Source: Botryotinia globosa
Taxonomy: Eukaryota > Ascomycota > Leotiomycetes > Helotiales > Sclerotiniaceae
Direction of reading: 5' to 3'
Assembly: GCA_014898425.1 (NCBI GenBank)
Contig: RCSZ01000011.1
Location: 618,501 to 682,500, forward strand
Length of the DNA: 64,000 nucleotides
Part shown: positions 1-14,300 of the stretch, in pieces
How the letters are laid out: every line of letters starts with the position of its first letter
Numbering within the stretch: the first letter of the stretch is position 1
Translations under genes and position numbers: made by a program
Notes under the pieces: generated by a model
What the model was told of the DNA's origin: nothing
The model's input: the letters and a program-made list of their open reading frames with translations, nothing else
Databases searched by the model: none

Positions 1-2861
1 CAATTATAGTCCATAATAATTTAAATTAATAATTAGGATTCTTAGTGATTCAATAAAATTTCTTAAAGAAATCTATTTAATTATCAAATTTTCTTGTATA
101 AACTTTTCGATTAGAATATAGAGTTTTCGAATCAAAAAAGAAACCTTTTTTAAAATTAAAAATATAATAACTAAATATTAATATATTGTTAAAAACAAAT
201 AATAGAATCTTATATTGAATAATCTAAAAAGTCTTATAAATAGAAAAAGGAATAAAAGAAATCGAATAATAAGATGTAATTAACAAATTCATAATAACTT
301 TATAATATATAATATATAATATATTATATATAATATATTTCAAATATTATTTTTAAATCAAAATATAATAATTATATATAATGGAATAGTGAAAATTTAA
401 TAAAAAATCTAAAAATTCTTATCGTTTATTTTTTTATTCTCATTTTAATATTTATTATTATTTAATTTGAAAAAAGAAAAAGATATTTCAAAAGATTTAA
501 TTCTATATCTTTTATATATTATATAATAGATATAAGAAAAAGAAACACTTAGTGTTTTATTGATAATCTAAAAAAGAATAGGATTTAATAAATCTATTAT
601 CATTAGAAATATATTAAACCTTATAAGTATAAATATAAAAGGTATAGAAATTATAAATATTATAAATATGAAGATTGAGGGTAATATAATTAGAATATTT
701 ATAAATATTATATAAAAGTAAATCACAAAAATAAGAAATTCATTTTTATAATCCAAATTTATTAAAGAAATAAAATTAATAATAGATTCTGATATAATAA
801 TATTCAAAAAAAACAAAGTATTCTATAATCCCAAAATATTAATAAAATATATTCAAAATCTAAATAATAGATAATCTACCACAAAATAATAAGAATCAAC
901 AAAATATTTTATTAAATCACCAATTCAATTCAATCTATTAACTATCAAAAAACTCAATTTTTTTTTAATTGAAGTTTATAAATACCCCCTTACTTAACCT
1001 TTTTATATAAAAAAACCTTGATATTTTTTATACATTATTTCCTTTATCAAATTATAATATTATTACCCATTTTCTTTTCAATATTATTCTTTAAAATGAT
1101 ATTATAATATATATTATTTTGATATATAAAATTAATATTGAGAATATATTGATTAGATATCAAAATATAAGATTTCTTTTAATAATAATAATAATTATAG
1201 AAAATATTAAAATTATTTTCAAAATAATAAAAATCATCAGTCAAAATAATAGTGATATATTTAAAACAACAAAAACAAATAAGAATAATTAACTCTAATA
1301 AATCAATAACAAAATAGAATATAATAAATAGAATATTATTAAATAAAGGAATAATTATAACAAATTATATATTAATTAGATAAAGATATATTATCGAAAT
1401 AATTATATTATTTAAAAAAAAGAATTAGTTTTATAAAGTATTCAATAATCTATTGATAAAACAATAAAATATATAAAAAATATTGTATTTATTTTTCAAT
1501 TGTTTGTAATATAAAAAATACAAGAATTTCTTTTCTTTTATTTTGCAAAGATACAAAAATACTTTTAATTTTATCTTTATAATGATTAGGATTTGTAAAC
1601 AATACAACAAAAGATCATCTTCAATTTTATAAAATATAAATAAATCATTTCTCGAAATACAAAAAAAAAAAAAAAATTTATTAAAATTATAAGATTATAA
1701 ATTATATAAGACTATATAATAAAAGATTTTCAAACTTCTTTTGTATTACAAGTTTCTTTATTTTAGAATATTCTATAAACTTCTTTTTTTTTAAAATATT
1801 TCGAAAATCTAATCTTTAACCTCAAGCCCTTATATTGAAATCAATCCACTTATTATAAATTATATATTTTCAATAGTTTTAGAAAAGTAATGAAAAGTCT
1901 TTTATTCAAAGATATATCTAAAGTTGATTCATTGCTATTATCTACTCTAACATTTTCTACACAGCAAAAACCTTATTCTAAATAATATATACAAAGTATT
2001 AGCAATTTTCTTATTGAATTCTATTGGAAAAAACAAAGTCTTTATATAATATTTCAAAAGCCTTTTATATAAGAGAGAATCTAATTAGTTATTCTATAAA
2101 TACCCTTGGAATTGAAATTTATTGATTGCAATTGATCATAAATAGTTAATGCTATATCAAGTAATTAATATCTAATTCAAAACAAAATAATATTTTATTG
2201 AAATTGTTTCATTTAATAAGTGAATATAAATAAACTATATTCAAAATCTTCAAAGTCCTCAAACGCTTTAAATATTTTTTTTAATTTCTAGAGCTTTTAA
2301 ATTTTCGAAACTACTTTTAACTTTTGAAAATCTAGCAAAGAACTAATTAAACTCTATATTTTCAATGATTTCCTGAATTTTAAAAGTTTCAGGATTTCTT
2401 GAGATTTCAACACTTGAATAGGAAATTAGAAAAACTCTACTATTTCAGAATTCCAAATCGTTTTTAGATCTTTCGAATATTCATGATTTGGGGATTTTTT
2501 ACAATTTCGAATAATTTTGATTATAATAATTAATATTATAAATAAAAGTAAACAAACATTTTTTCTTTTCATTTTCCTATATAAATAAATATATAATATT
2601 AATATTAATTCAAAATTATAACCTTTTGGATATATAAGTTTAGAATTTTATAATCGAAAAGAATATTCTAAAATTCTAAATCTATTGTTTATTAATATTA
2701 TTATGAAAACAATTATTAAAATGAATAAAAAGATTTAAAAGAATATAAAAAATAGAAAGAATATTCTTATAAATTCAGAAATTCAAATTCCAAAGATATT
2801 TTGATTTTTGAATATTATATTGATCTAAACAACTATAAATAATATGAATATATCTAAGCTT
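1..2861. other. AT-rich gene-free tract, RIP-degraded
   Basis: This tract is very AT-rich and has no credible coding region. The longest open frame (568-816, minus, 82 codons) is almost entirely Ile, Phe, Leu and Asn, as expected by chance at this composition. No repeat copy elsewhere in the window could be matched to it by eye, and no termini or target duplications were seen. It is probably older transposon DNA altered by RIP, which is an inference from composition and neighbours. Confidence 0.6.
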
Positions 2862-2950
2862 TCTTAATAGTACGAACAGGGATATAAAACAATGGAAATA
2901 TAATACTAATATTAATAAAATAGTATTTCTATAATTCTCAGACTTTTAAA
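2862..2950 (+). mobile_element. E-family TIR element, 5' fragment (E4a)
   Basis: The first ~90 bases of the E family are present, starting with a RIP-altered form of the terminal repeat (TCTTAATAGTACGAACAGGG). They match the left ends of the copies at 45595 and 39381. The copy is cut at 2951 by a second E element inserted in the opposite orientation. The rest of this copy was not found. Confidence 0.6.
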
Positions 2951-2952
2951 TA

Positions 2953-3404
2953 CCTTCATAACACAAATGGGAATTTTTTATAATACTTTTATAGTATCTT
3001 ATATTGTATAAAATTTAATCGGGATACAATATTTAAATTGTATTCTTGATTAGATATAGTATATAAACTTCTAATATAGTGAAAGTATTATCAAAGTATG
3101 ACTAATTAATTTCTGCAATTAGTCCCTATAAGCCTTATAGCTAGCCTCTGTAAACCCTATAGCTAGTCCCTATAAGTTCTATAGTTAGCCTTCATAAGTA
3201 TTAAAATTATAGGTTTAAAAAAAACATATATATATATATGGAATCAAAAGTTTAACATGATTAGTCATCTTTTGAAATTAATTTTAGTAAAAAAAGCTAT
3301 GATTGAACAAAATTTAATTTTTAATTTTTAATAAAATTTAATTAGTAATTAATTTTTATGTCATATTGTTATATATTATATCAGGGCTTTATTCGAAATA
3401 TAAT
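2953..3404 (-). mobile_element. E-family TIR element, left part (E4b), inserted in E4a
   Basis: A terminal repeat CCTTCATAACACAAATGGG follows a TA at 2951-2952. The body then matches the copy at 42196-43138 in the same orientation, including the CTATAAG/CTATAGCTAG repeats at ~3125-3200. The element is interrupted at 3404 by LINE A and resumes at 9483. It lies inside another copy of its own family (2862-2950). There is no coding capacity. Confidence 0.7.
3391..3404. repeat. Left target-site duplication of LINE A (14 bp)
   Basis: ATTCGAAATATAAT is repeated exactly at 9469-9482, immediately outside the two ends of LINE A. A duplication this long and of non-fixed length is typical of target-primed reverse transcription by non-LTR retrotransposons. 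Confidence 0.9.
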
Positions 3405-6400
3405 CGAGATCGACACAACATCTCAAAATCAAGGTATCTTTGTATTTTCGACTTTATTATATAGGATTAACTCTTTATATTCTTTATAAACTCTTTTATT
3501 TAATTTAATAATTATTTTTATAATAATACTATTAAATAATGAGTTTATAATATTAAATTATTTTTTATAATTATTAAATTCTAGATTTATATATTTATTA
3601 GATTTATAATTTTTATTCAATTTCAATTAATTTTATATAATTAAAAGGAAAAAAAGTAGAATAAATATTCATACATTTTTTCTTTTAGAAATCAATTATT
3701 ATAATCAAAATATTATTTTGTATATATCAAATATTATCAAAAAGCAATTTGATATTTTTGAATATAATATAAAAAGAAAATATATAATTATTATAAACTT
3801 TATAATATTATTTGATATCTTTATAATATTTTATATAAATATATTTAATATAATTTTTGTAAAGAAATTTGTTAATTTTATAATCAATTTTGTAATTATT
3901 ATTATTTTTATTAATATTATTACACCTTTTACATTTCTCAATATTTATATTTGATTTTTATTTATATTATATTTATTATTAATTCTAAAACCTTTATAAA
4001 AATAATTAAATTTGATAATACAAATAATATTAGAAATAATATATTCTTTAAATCTAAAAATATATAATTTAAAAAAACCTTTTATAATTTTATATTAAAA
4101 AGAAATTCTATTTCGAATTATATTTAATATTAAGATTAGAGATTATTTTTTAAATATAAATTTTTAATTTTATTTAATCAATTCTTTATTTTTGCTTTTT
4201 GATAGTATTTTATAGAAATTATTAAAAGCTTTTTTTTAATTAACATTTTAATAATTTCATTTATAATTATAAATTAAATTATTATTTTTATATCTAATAA
4301 TATTTATAATTTGTTTTATAATAAATATAATCAATAAAAAAATATTATAAATATTAGATACTATATTCCTAATTATTTTAAAGATTTGAAATAATTATAT
4401 AATTATAAAATCTTTATTTCCTTTATAAATCTAAATCATAGAATACTTATAATAAATAAAACTTTTATTTTTCATAAAATCTTTATATAATCAAAAAAAC
4501 ATTTAATTATTATCAAATCCTTTAATTATAAATCAATAAATATTTTAATAAAATTATTTAAATTATTTGATTTATTGAAATAATTTGCTTTTTTATTTTC
4601 TTTAATATTAATAGTTTTTTTTAGATGAATTGAAAAGAAATATATTATAATTTGATATAATTTAGACTATTAAGAATTTCTTTTTTTAAATATAATTGAT
4701 TTTTCTTTATATTCATTGTAATTATTGAATAGATATATATAAAGGATTAGTAGATACTAATTATATAATATTATTTAAATATACTAATTGTTATAATCCA
4801 TTTAAGATTAAATATAACAAATATTCTAGTATTTTTCAATACAAAAATAATATTATAATATTTTCTATTAAAAATAAACTTAAAATCATTTAGAAAATAA
4901 AAGAGATTTAATATAAAATAATTAATATATTTATTGATGTTTTTGAAATAAAAATATCTAATGTTTTTATAATTATAGTTATAGAATCTATTAATAAATA
5001 TAAGTATAATATTATGATTATTTAATACAAATAGATTAAATTTATTTTTATTATTAATTAGATTTTAATTTGGAATTAAATACAACTTTTTATAATTATA
5101 ATTTATATATTTATTTTTCTTTGAATAAAAGTTTTTAAATTATATTTGAAAATAAATAAAGGAAAGAATAAGGATATTTTTTATTATATATAAAACTCTA
5201 ATAAATTTAATATATTGAATTTCGAAAATATATTCTATTAATATTAATATAATATAATAAATTCTATAATAAAATTTATAATTAATAAATTCAATAATAT
5301 AATCTTCAGATTTATTGAATTAATATTAATAGAAGTATTTTTATATATATAATAATTCTGATAGTTTTTAATATTTAATAAATCAATATTATTTATATTT
5401 AGAAATTCTGAATAATTATTAATATATAAATACAAAATCATTCGAGTTATAATTATTATATTTCAACAAACTTTTGAGATTTTGAAAATTTTAAAAAATT
5501 AGATTATTTTTAGATTATAATATATATATATAAGAATATTAATTTATATATATAATAATATAATAATATTATTTTATATATAATAAAGATTTTCTTTGAA
5601 CTGATATAAATAGAAATGTTATATTCAATTTCTATTATTAGTTAGATAATAATAAAATAATTCATTATATATTTATTTAATTTTATTATTTCAATATTTG
5701 ATAAAAAGCAATTTCAATATTTAATATTATATATTTAAATCAGAAGTGTAATTTAAATGTAGAGATTTAGATTTAGTATATTGATTTAGCAATAATAATA
5801 TAGATTTTATTAATATCTTTAACGAGTTTATATATGGAGCTAATTATATTATTAATTTTATTTTTTCGAATATTCTTTTTATTAGTATTATTATTAGAAA
5901 ATATAAATACAATAACTTGAATTATAAGATATAAATAATTATTATTTTAGAATAGAATATAACCCTATTAGAATAATATTATTATAGAATCCTAGAAATA
6001 AAATTGAAAAAACTCTTTAATTTAATATATATTAATATAATCTGTTTTTTAATTTCTTTTTTCTTATAAATAAAATAATAATTAAAATATATATAATTGA
6101 TTTTATAATAATAATAGATATTATTATTTATAAAATTAATAAATCTAATAAAAAAAATAATAAAACTATATTATAATAAACCTTCAAATATAAAAAATTA
6201 TTTTGAAATTATTTTTATAAATACAATATTTCAAATAAAGATATTCTCTAAATAATTCAAATCTTTGATAAAATAATTTAATAAATAAAATATAAATATT
6301 AAAAGAATATTATAAATTAAATCAAAAATAATAAAAGGCTTTTTAAAATTATTAATTAATATATATTAAAATTCAATTTAAAATCATTTCTATCATATAT

Positions 6401-9400
6401 CAATAAAAATCTTATTGAAAATATTATAAAAAAGATTAAAATTTATATAAAAAAATTCTTGATTATTTCAATATTTTATATAATCTTGAATATAATCTTT
6501 TTGAAAATTGAAATAGATCGAGTATTTTAGAATAATTCCAATTTATATTGATAAAAAAAAATCAAATATAATATTATTGAAATTTTCAATACTTTATTAA
6601 ATATTGATTATATTATAATACAAATATTTAAAATCTATTAATTAATAATTAGTAATATTTTATATAAACTTTATAATTAATATTTAATATTTAATTTTAT
6701 TTTATAAACTTAAAAACTTATTGAAATAATTATATTATTTAAAATCAATAAAAGAAATAGATTTTTTATTTATTTCTAATAATTAATTATATTCATTTTC
6801 TATATCTTAAAAAACTTAGAAAGAATTATAATCTATTACTTAATATAGATTATATTAATTAATAATATCCTTAGTCTATAATATAAAGAAATTTTCTTTA
6901 AAAAAGCTATTATAGATTTAATTATTTATTTTATATATAATATAAAAACTGTTTTTTTCCTAAGAATTGAAAGTTATTATAATCATTATAAATATTCAAG
7001 ATATTTTTAATATACTTTTAAAATAAAAACTGGTAAAAAGAATAATTAAATAAAATTAATCTTTAATTTTTCTAAAATTAATCGAATTCTTTTTTATTAA
7101 TCAATATATTTGAATTTATTTAAAAAATTCAATCATATTTAATTATAGAATTATATATAAAATACTTTAAAGCTTTTTTCTCTTTTCAATTTTATATATA
7201 TTATATTTAGCAAAGTTTATATTATAAAATATAAAATTATATTTCGAATATATTAATAATCTTTATTTATATTAAATCTTTTAATCTCTAAATTTCAATA
7301 TTCTTGTTTTAATAAATAATATAGAAAAGATTTTTAAATAAAACAATAATAATAAGATTGTTTTTATTTCTAAAAAATTCGAAATAATTTATTTTATTAA
7401 AAAAAAAGGGAATTATAATTCTTTTTATATTATTAATAAAAAGTTTATTATGATATTGATTATTATAATAAAAAATAAAGTATAATTTGTTTTAAAATAA
7501 TTTGAAGGTTAATTTAATAAGAAACCTTTTTTAAAAGATATATAGTTATAAAAACTATTCAAATTCAAATAATAATATATTATATTTACAATTTTATAAA
7601 AATAATTAATAACTTTCTAATTTCAACTTTATATAAAATTGTTATTATATATATATATATATTTTTTTTGTATAGAATTAAAATATAATTTAATAATAAA
7701 ACGAAATTACTTTATATTTAATATATTATTCACAATTTTATTATCTTTTTTCAAATAAGCTAATATATTGATTTATTAAAATAAATATTTATTTTAATAT
7801 TTAGAAATATATTTCTAATTTGGAAAGCTATTTTAATAATTTTTTTTTTAAAGATACAAATATTTCATTTGTTAATATAATATTAAATTAAGTTAAATTT
7901 TATTTTATTATATATATTCAATTAATAAATATATCTTATTTTGTAATTTATTAGATTATATTTCTATTTATTATTAAGAATAGAAATATTAATTAATAAT
8001 AAAAATCTAAAACCAAAATTTAATATTTAAGAATAATCCTTTTTAATATTATATAATTTATATTATAATTTCTATATTTCTTTTTAAAATATCACATAAA
8101 TTTAATAAAAAATATTAATAAGAAAATAATAATTATTAGTTTTAAAAAGTAATAATCTTTTTTTCAATAAGATTTCAATCTTTTCAAATAATTTTGAATA
8201 AATTATAAATAGAAAAAGGCTTATTAAATATAAGTATATAATATATTAAAACAGAAAATAAATTGTTATTAATTTAGATTGAATTAATAATATCTTATAT
8301 ATCTTCAACTTAAAGATAATTAGGATTTATATAAACTTTAAATATATTTTAAGGATTTCTTTATTTAATAAATAATATTTATAATTTTATATTAATAATA
8401 TTTTAATAATCTAATACCTATACAATAATATATTGAATTCCTTCTAATAGATTCTTTATATTTATTAAAATATTATATAGATTTTCAATATCAGAATTTG
8501 CTAATCCTTTGAATATATAAATATTGAAGAAAATAAGATTATTTACAAACTTATTAATTTTAAAGCCTATAAATCTATTTGGGATTTAGAATTTATTTCA
8601 ATATTTACTATTAATAGAATAAAATTATTATAAAAGGATTCTATAATCGAATAAAATAGCTTTAATAAAAGAAACAATAATCTATTATTTTAAATATTTA
8701 CAATAAATGAAACCTTGTTTATACAATTAAACTTTCTTTGAAATTAGATTTATTAAAAAAGATATTATATTATATTCTAATTATATATATAAAATATAGA
8801 GATTTTATATAATACTATAAAAAATTCTAATATCAAAATATTAATTTAGAATACTTCTATAATCATTAAAAAACTTCCAAATATTTAATATTATATTATA
8901 AATTGCTAATTTAATTTAGAAAATGATTTAAACAATCATTTTTATTTCTACTTTTATTAATAATAAAAGATTTTAATTATCTTTTATTTCTGATATTATA
9001 ATTATTAATATTAATCAAATTCTTTGGAATTATTCAATTTTATATTAATATTTATCTCTATTAAAAATACCTGTTTACTCTTTTCTCTCTTTTTCTTTTT
9101 CTTTTTAATTTCTTTTAATTGAATCCTATTTTTCTTTTATTTAATTTAAATAATAATTAAAAGATATAATAGAAATTCTTTTTGATATTAATATATCTTG
9201 TAAATATATACTCTTATAATATTATATTCATTTATTTCTGAAAAATTATATCTAGCTTTTTGAAATCCTAAAATATTATTGGCCTTATTTCAATCGATAA
9301 AAAAGAAATCATTCAAATGAATTCTAATTTCTATATATATAAATTGCTTTTTAAGATATTAAATAAGTCTATAGCTTAGCATATCCCTATACCCCTCGAG

Positions 9401-9468
9401 AGGTTCCCAGGGTCGGTTTTAAGCTAGTTTAATGGATATTAATAAATACTACTACTACTACTACTACT
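3405..9468 (+). mobile_element. LINE-A family, copy A, full length, RIP-inactivated
   Basis: This is a 6064 bp element between exact 14 bp target duplications. The left end begins CGAGATCGACACAACATC. The right end is AATAAATACT followed by CTA repeats (~9447-9468). Copies B, C and D show the same ends in the opposite orientation and the same body throughout. A simple-repeat end, a slightly variable opposite end and long variable TSDs fit a non-LTR retrotransposon (Tad1/LINE type), with the CTA end as the 3' end; strand is assigned on that basis. Every frame is full of stops from C-to-T/G-to-A change, so endonuclease, reverse transcriptase and RNase H domains could not be confirmed. Small conserved frames occur on both strands (e.g. 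5244-5441 minus, 3718-3954 plus), so coding orientation is open. Confidence 0.75.
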
Positions 9469-9482
9469 ATTCGAAATATAAT
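9469..9482. repeat. Right target-site duplication of LINE A (14 bp)
   Basis: This is an exact second copy of 3391-3404, directly after the CTA tail. Removing 3405-9482 restores a continuous E element. Confidence 0.9.
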
Positions 9483-9672
9483 GAATTTTATAAATGAGAT
9501 ATTATAAATAAATAATTTATAGCATTCGAAGAATTTAAAATATATATATTAATTACTGAAATAATACTATATATTTTGAAGTAAAGGGGTCTAAAACTAT
9601 TATCAAATAAAATATAACTTTTTTGATTATTATACTAAAATTATGAAATTTAAAATATAATATAATTAATAA
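9483..9672 (-). mobile_element. E-family TIR element, right part (E4b)
   Basis: This is the continuation of 2953-3404 beyond LINE A. It matches ~42650-42800 of the E copy at 42196, including the ATATAT run followed by TTAGTTCCTGAAATAATA-like sequence. It is lost at ~9672, where an F-family element begins, so its second terminal repeat is missing. Confidence 0.6.
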
Positions 9673-10133
9673 TATCCTATTATACAGGATTCAAAAACGG
9701 TTCATAGCTGGAAGCTAATTGGCCGAGAAAAGTATGGATGCTCTGTGTGCGAAAATCAAAATTCTAGAATTTAAGAAAAGCAATAAATCAAGAGTAAAGC
9801 ATTGATAAAATAAATTGAAAGATATTATAAGATTTTATAAATTGAAAGTTTTTTAATAATATAACTTTATATTGATAAGTTATAATTAATAAAAGAAATA
9901 ATTGATTAAAAAATAGATTGAAAAGATTGAAGATTTAAAGATTTTGAAGAATTAAATAAATGTTTTTGATTGGTTTGGAGATTTGGTACTTGCGATAAAA
10001 GAGATAAGTGATTAGAAAGAGGAGGGGGAGGGGGAGGGGGAGGGGGATTAGAAAGAGGAAGGGGAAAGAGATTAGATTTATTACATTTATTAGATTTATT
10101 AGGTTTGTTAGATTTATTAGATTTTGTTATCAA
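9673..10133 (+). mobile_element. F-family repeat, copy 1 (partial)
   Basis: The start (ATCCTATTATACAGG, then AACGGTTCATAGCTGGAAGC and TGATTGG/TAATTGG-like sequence) matches the starts of copies at 20848 and 55986. The body ends in purine-rich minisatellite: GAGGGG repeats at ~10018-10048 and degenerate AGATTTATT units at ~10070-10125. The (ATT)n end seen in other copies is absent, so the copy is truncated. A proline-rich frame on the minus strand (9906-10133) is only the translation of these repeats. Confidence 0.6.
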
Positions 10134-11311
10134 TCTTTCAACTATTGGTAACTATGAATAGAAATACTTTTTAGATATTCAGTATTACCAAGCTTATATA
10201 ATTCAAATATCTATCCCGAAAGATTTTTAGATTATACATTAACGAGTCTAAGAGCTATTACATTTATTCCTGCGAAGGCTTTTTTAATTGATTGCTGGGT
10301 CCGTGTACCTGTAAGCAAAATATTCATGATGACATCTTACTCTGATATTCTTATTTCTAGTAATAAAGTAATAAAACTTTCTTTCAATATAGACCATCGA
10401 GACTTTTTTGAATGTATCAAAAAAATGATATTATGGATCCTAAAAAGTGTTGAGTTTATGAATAGATATCATATTGGTATATTCATTTATATAGACAATA
10501 TTTATTTCTCGAAAGTGATATTCTGGTTTACAACAAGGCGGTTTTATTAAAATCAAGTTGTTGTAGGTAGGTACCTAGGTAATGAGGAACTTCCTTATAA
10601 GATATTTATGGAGTTCAATTATATTATAATTAATTTTGTAGTGCTTTTAATTAACATTAAATATTCAATGTAGTATCATTTCATTCATATTTCAAATTCT
10701 TTTTATAAATATTGAAATTGAAGAAACTCATTAGTTCTATAAACATTAAATTACTTTACAATTATTCGAAATATTAGAAAATATAGATCCTCAATATCTT
10801 TATAATAATTCTAGTATGGGCGAATTCAGTATATTTGATATATTAAAAAAAAACAGTCTTTGAAATTCCTTAAAAGCTTAATCAAAGCTTCGAAATGTTG
10901 TATTTTTTTAATCATGATTGCGAATATTAATATTTTTTATATCAATATCTCTATTATTTTTTAAGATATTTGTTTTGATCGAAATTGAGATATTTAATAG
11001 TCCAATTTCTATTCCTTGATATAATAATAACAAAAGTTTAAAATATATCTATTACCTATATATATAATACTTCTTTAACTCAAATGCAAGATTATTTTAT
11101 TTTTATATTTTGATTTTTATATTATGATAAGAAAATCAATCTAAAATTTATATTCTAGAGATGCTTTGAATTATAGAAATTGGTGAAAAGAATTAATGAT
11201 TTATTTTTAAATATTTATAGTAATATTTTTAGAGAATTAAAAATCAAAATTGAAAAAGAGTCGAAAAAGTCATTTCTTTTGTATAGAAAAAATAATATAA
11301 CTAAAAATACT
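10134..11311. other. Unassigned tract with a less-mutated patch
   Basis: 10140-10610 is visibly richer in G/C than its surroundings, with GGGTCCGTGTACCTGTAAGC at ~10296 and GTAGGTAGGTACCTAGGTAA at ~10563. A 74-codon frame lies at 10326-10550 (plus) and contains FIYIDNIYFSK, which weakly recalls a reverse transcriptase YIDD box with D-to-N change; that is too little to call. The rest to 11311 is AT-rich without visible structure. No matching copy was found in the window. Confidence 0.3.
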
Positions 11312-11325
11312 AAGTATTTTCAATT
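11312..11325. repeat. Left target-site duplication of LINE B (14 bp)
   Basis: AAGTATTTTCAATT is repeated at 17825-17838 just beyond the far end of LINE B. Confidence 0.9.
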
Positions 11326-14300
11326 AGTAGTAGTAGTAGTAGTAGTATTTATTAACATCCATCGAGCCAGCTTAAGGCTAACCCTGGGAACCTCTCGAGG
11401 GGTATGGAGATATATTAAATTATAAATTTATTTGATATTTTAAAAGGCAATTTATATATATAGAGGTTAAAGCTTATTTGAGTGATTTCTTTTTCGCTAA
11501 TTGAGATAAGATTAATAATATTTTAGGATTTCAAAAAACCAGATATAGTTTTTTAGAAACAAATAAATATAATACTAAAAAAAAATATATTTATAAAGCA
11601 TATTGATATCAAAAAAAATTCCTATTATATTTTGAATTATTATTTAAATTAAATAAGGGAAAAGTAGAGTTTAATTTAAAAAAAAGAAAAAAAAGAAAAA
11701 AAGAATGAATACTTTTAGCAAAAATAGATATTAATATAAAATCAAATAATTCTAAAGAATTTGATTAATATTAATAGTTATAATATTAAAAATAAAAGAT
11801 AATTAAAGTTTTTTAATATAAATAAGGATAGAAGTAAAAGTAATTATTTAAATTATTTTCTAAATTGAGTTAGTGATTTATAGTATAATATTAGATATTT
11901 AGAAATCTTTTAATGATTGTAGAAGTATTTCAAGTTAGTGTTTTGATATCAAAACTTTTTATAATATTATATAAAATCTCTATATAAAATCTCTATATCT
12001 TATATATATAACTAGAATATAATATAATATTTTTTAATAAATTTAATTTCAAAAAAAGTTTGATTATATAAATAAGATTCTATTTATTATATATATCTAA
12101 AAAATAGATTATTGTTTTTTCTATTAGAATTACTTTATTTAATTACAAAATCTTTTAATAATAATCTTCATTCTATTAATAATAAATATTAAACCAATTC
12201 TAGATTTTAAACAGATTTACAAATTTCGAAATTAATAAATTTATTAATAAGCTTATTTCCTTTAATATCTATATGATTAAGAGATTAATAAACCTTAATA
12301 TCAAAAATTTATATAATACTTAATAAATATAAAAAATCTATTAAAAGGAATTGGATATATTATTATATAAATATCAGATTATTAATATAATATTAATATA
12401 AAACCATAAATATTATTTATTAAATAAAAAATTCTTAAAATATATTTAGGATTTATATAAACTCTAATTATTTTTGAATTAAAGATATATAGAATATTAT
12501 TGATTAAATCCAAATTAATAATAATTTGCTTTTTATTCTAAAATATTATATATTTATATCTAATAAATCTTTCTCTATTAACAATTTATTTAAAACTATT
12601 TAAAAAGATGAAGATTTTATTAAGAAAAAACTGAAATCATTACTCTTTAAAACTAATAATTATTATTTACTTATTAATATCTTTTATCAAATTCATTTAA
12701 TATTTTAAAAAGAAATATAGAGATTATAATATAAAGTATATAATATTAAAAAGAATTATTTCTAAATACTGAATTTTGACTTTAGATTTCTATTATTGAT
12801 TAATATCTTTACTCTTAATAATAAATAAAGATATAATCTAATAAATCATAAAATGAAAAGTATTTATTAATTATATATATAAAAATTTTTTTATTCAATA
12901 TTATATTAACAAATGAAATATTAATATTTTTAAAGAAAACAATTATTAAAATAGCTTTTCAAATTGAAAATATATTTTTAAATATTAGAACAAATATTTG
13001 TTTCAATAAATTAATATATCAATCTATTTAAAAAGAGATAATAAAATTAATAATAATATTTTAAATATAAATAATTTCATTCTATTATTAAATCACATCT
13101 TGATTTTATATATAAAAATTAAAATAAAAAAGTTAATAATTATCTTAATAAAATTATAAATATAATATACCACTATTTAAACATTAATAATTTTTATAAT
13201 AATATATCTTTTAAAGGAAAGTTTTCTATTAAATCAAATTCTAAGGTATTTTAAAACAAATTATATTTTTTTTTTAATTATAATAATTGATATAATAATA
13301 AACTCTTTATTAATAATATAAAAAGAAATATAATTCCTTTTTTTAATAAAATAAATTATTTCGAGTTTTTCGAAAATAAAGATATTTTTATTATTATCAT
13401 TTTATTCAAAAATCTTTTCTATATTATTTGCTAAAATAAAAATATTAAAATTTAAAAATTAAAAGATTTTATATAAATAAACATTATTAATATATTCAAA
13501 ATATAATTCTATATTTTATAATAAAAATTCAATCAAATATAATATATATAAAATTAGAAAAGAAAAAAAGCTTTAGAATATTCTATATTCAATTTTACAA
13601 TTAAATATAATCAAATTTTTTAAATAGATTTGAATATATTAATTGATAAAAAAAGCTTCAACTAATTTTGGAAAAATTAGAAACTAGTTTTATTTAATTA
13701 TTCTTTTTAATAATGGTTTTTTTATAAATATATTGAAAGTATTTTGGATATTTATAGTGATTATAGTAATTTCTAATCTTTAGGAAAAAATAGTTTTTAT
13801 ATTATATATAAAATAAATTATTAGATTTATAATAATTCTTTTAAAAAAAGCTTTTTTATATTATAGATTAAGAATATTATTGACTAACATAATTTATATT
13901 AAATAATAGATTATAATTTTCTCTAAGTCTTTTGAAATATAAAAGATGAATATAATTGATTGTTAAAAATAGATAGAAAATCTTTTCTTTTTATTAATCT
14001 TAAAAAATATAATTATTGTAACAAGTTTTTAAATTTACAAAAAGAAATTAAATATTAGATATTGATTATACAGTTTATATAAAATATTATTAATTATTAA
14101 TTAATAAATTTTGAATATTTGGATTATAATATAATTAATAATTAATAAAATATTGAAAATCCTAATAATATTATATTCAATCTTTTTTATTGAAATAAAT
14201 TGAAATCATTTTAGAATATCCAATTTATTCTAGTTTTCAAAAAGATTATATTCAAGATTATTGGAGGTATTAAAATGATCAAAAATCTTTTTATATAAAG

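Noticed and set aside
1..2861. Telomere or subtelomere at the left edge
   Set aside because: No TTAGGG/CCCTAA arrays or telomere-linked helicase sequence seen.
9906..10133. Proline-rich frame with Asn-Lys-Ser repeats (minus strand)
   Set aside because: Direct translation of the GAGGGG and AGATTTATT minisatellites of F copy 1.
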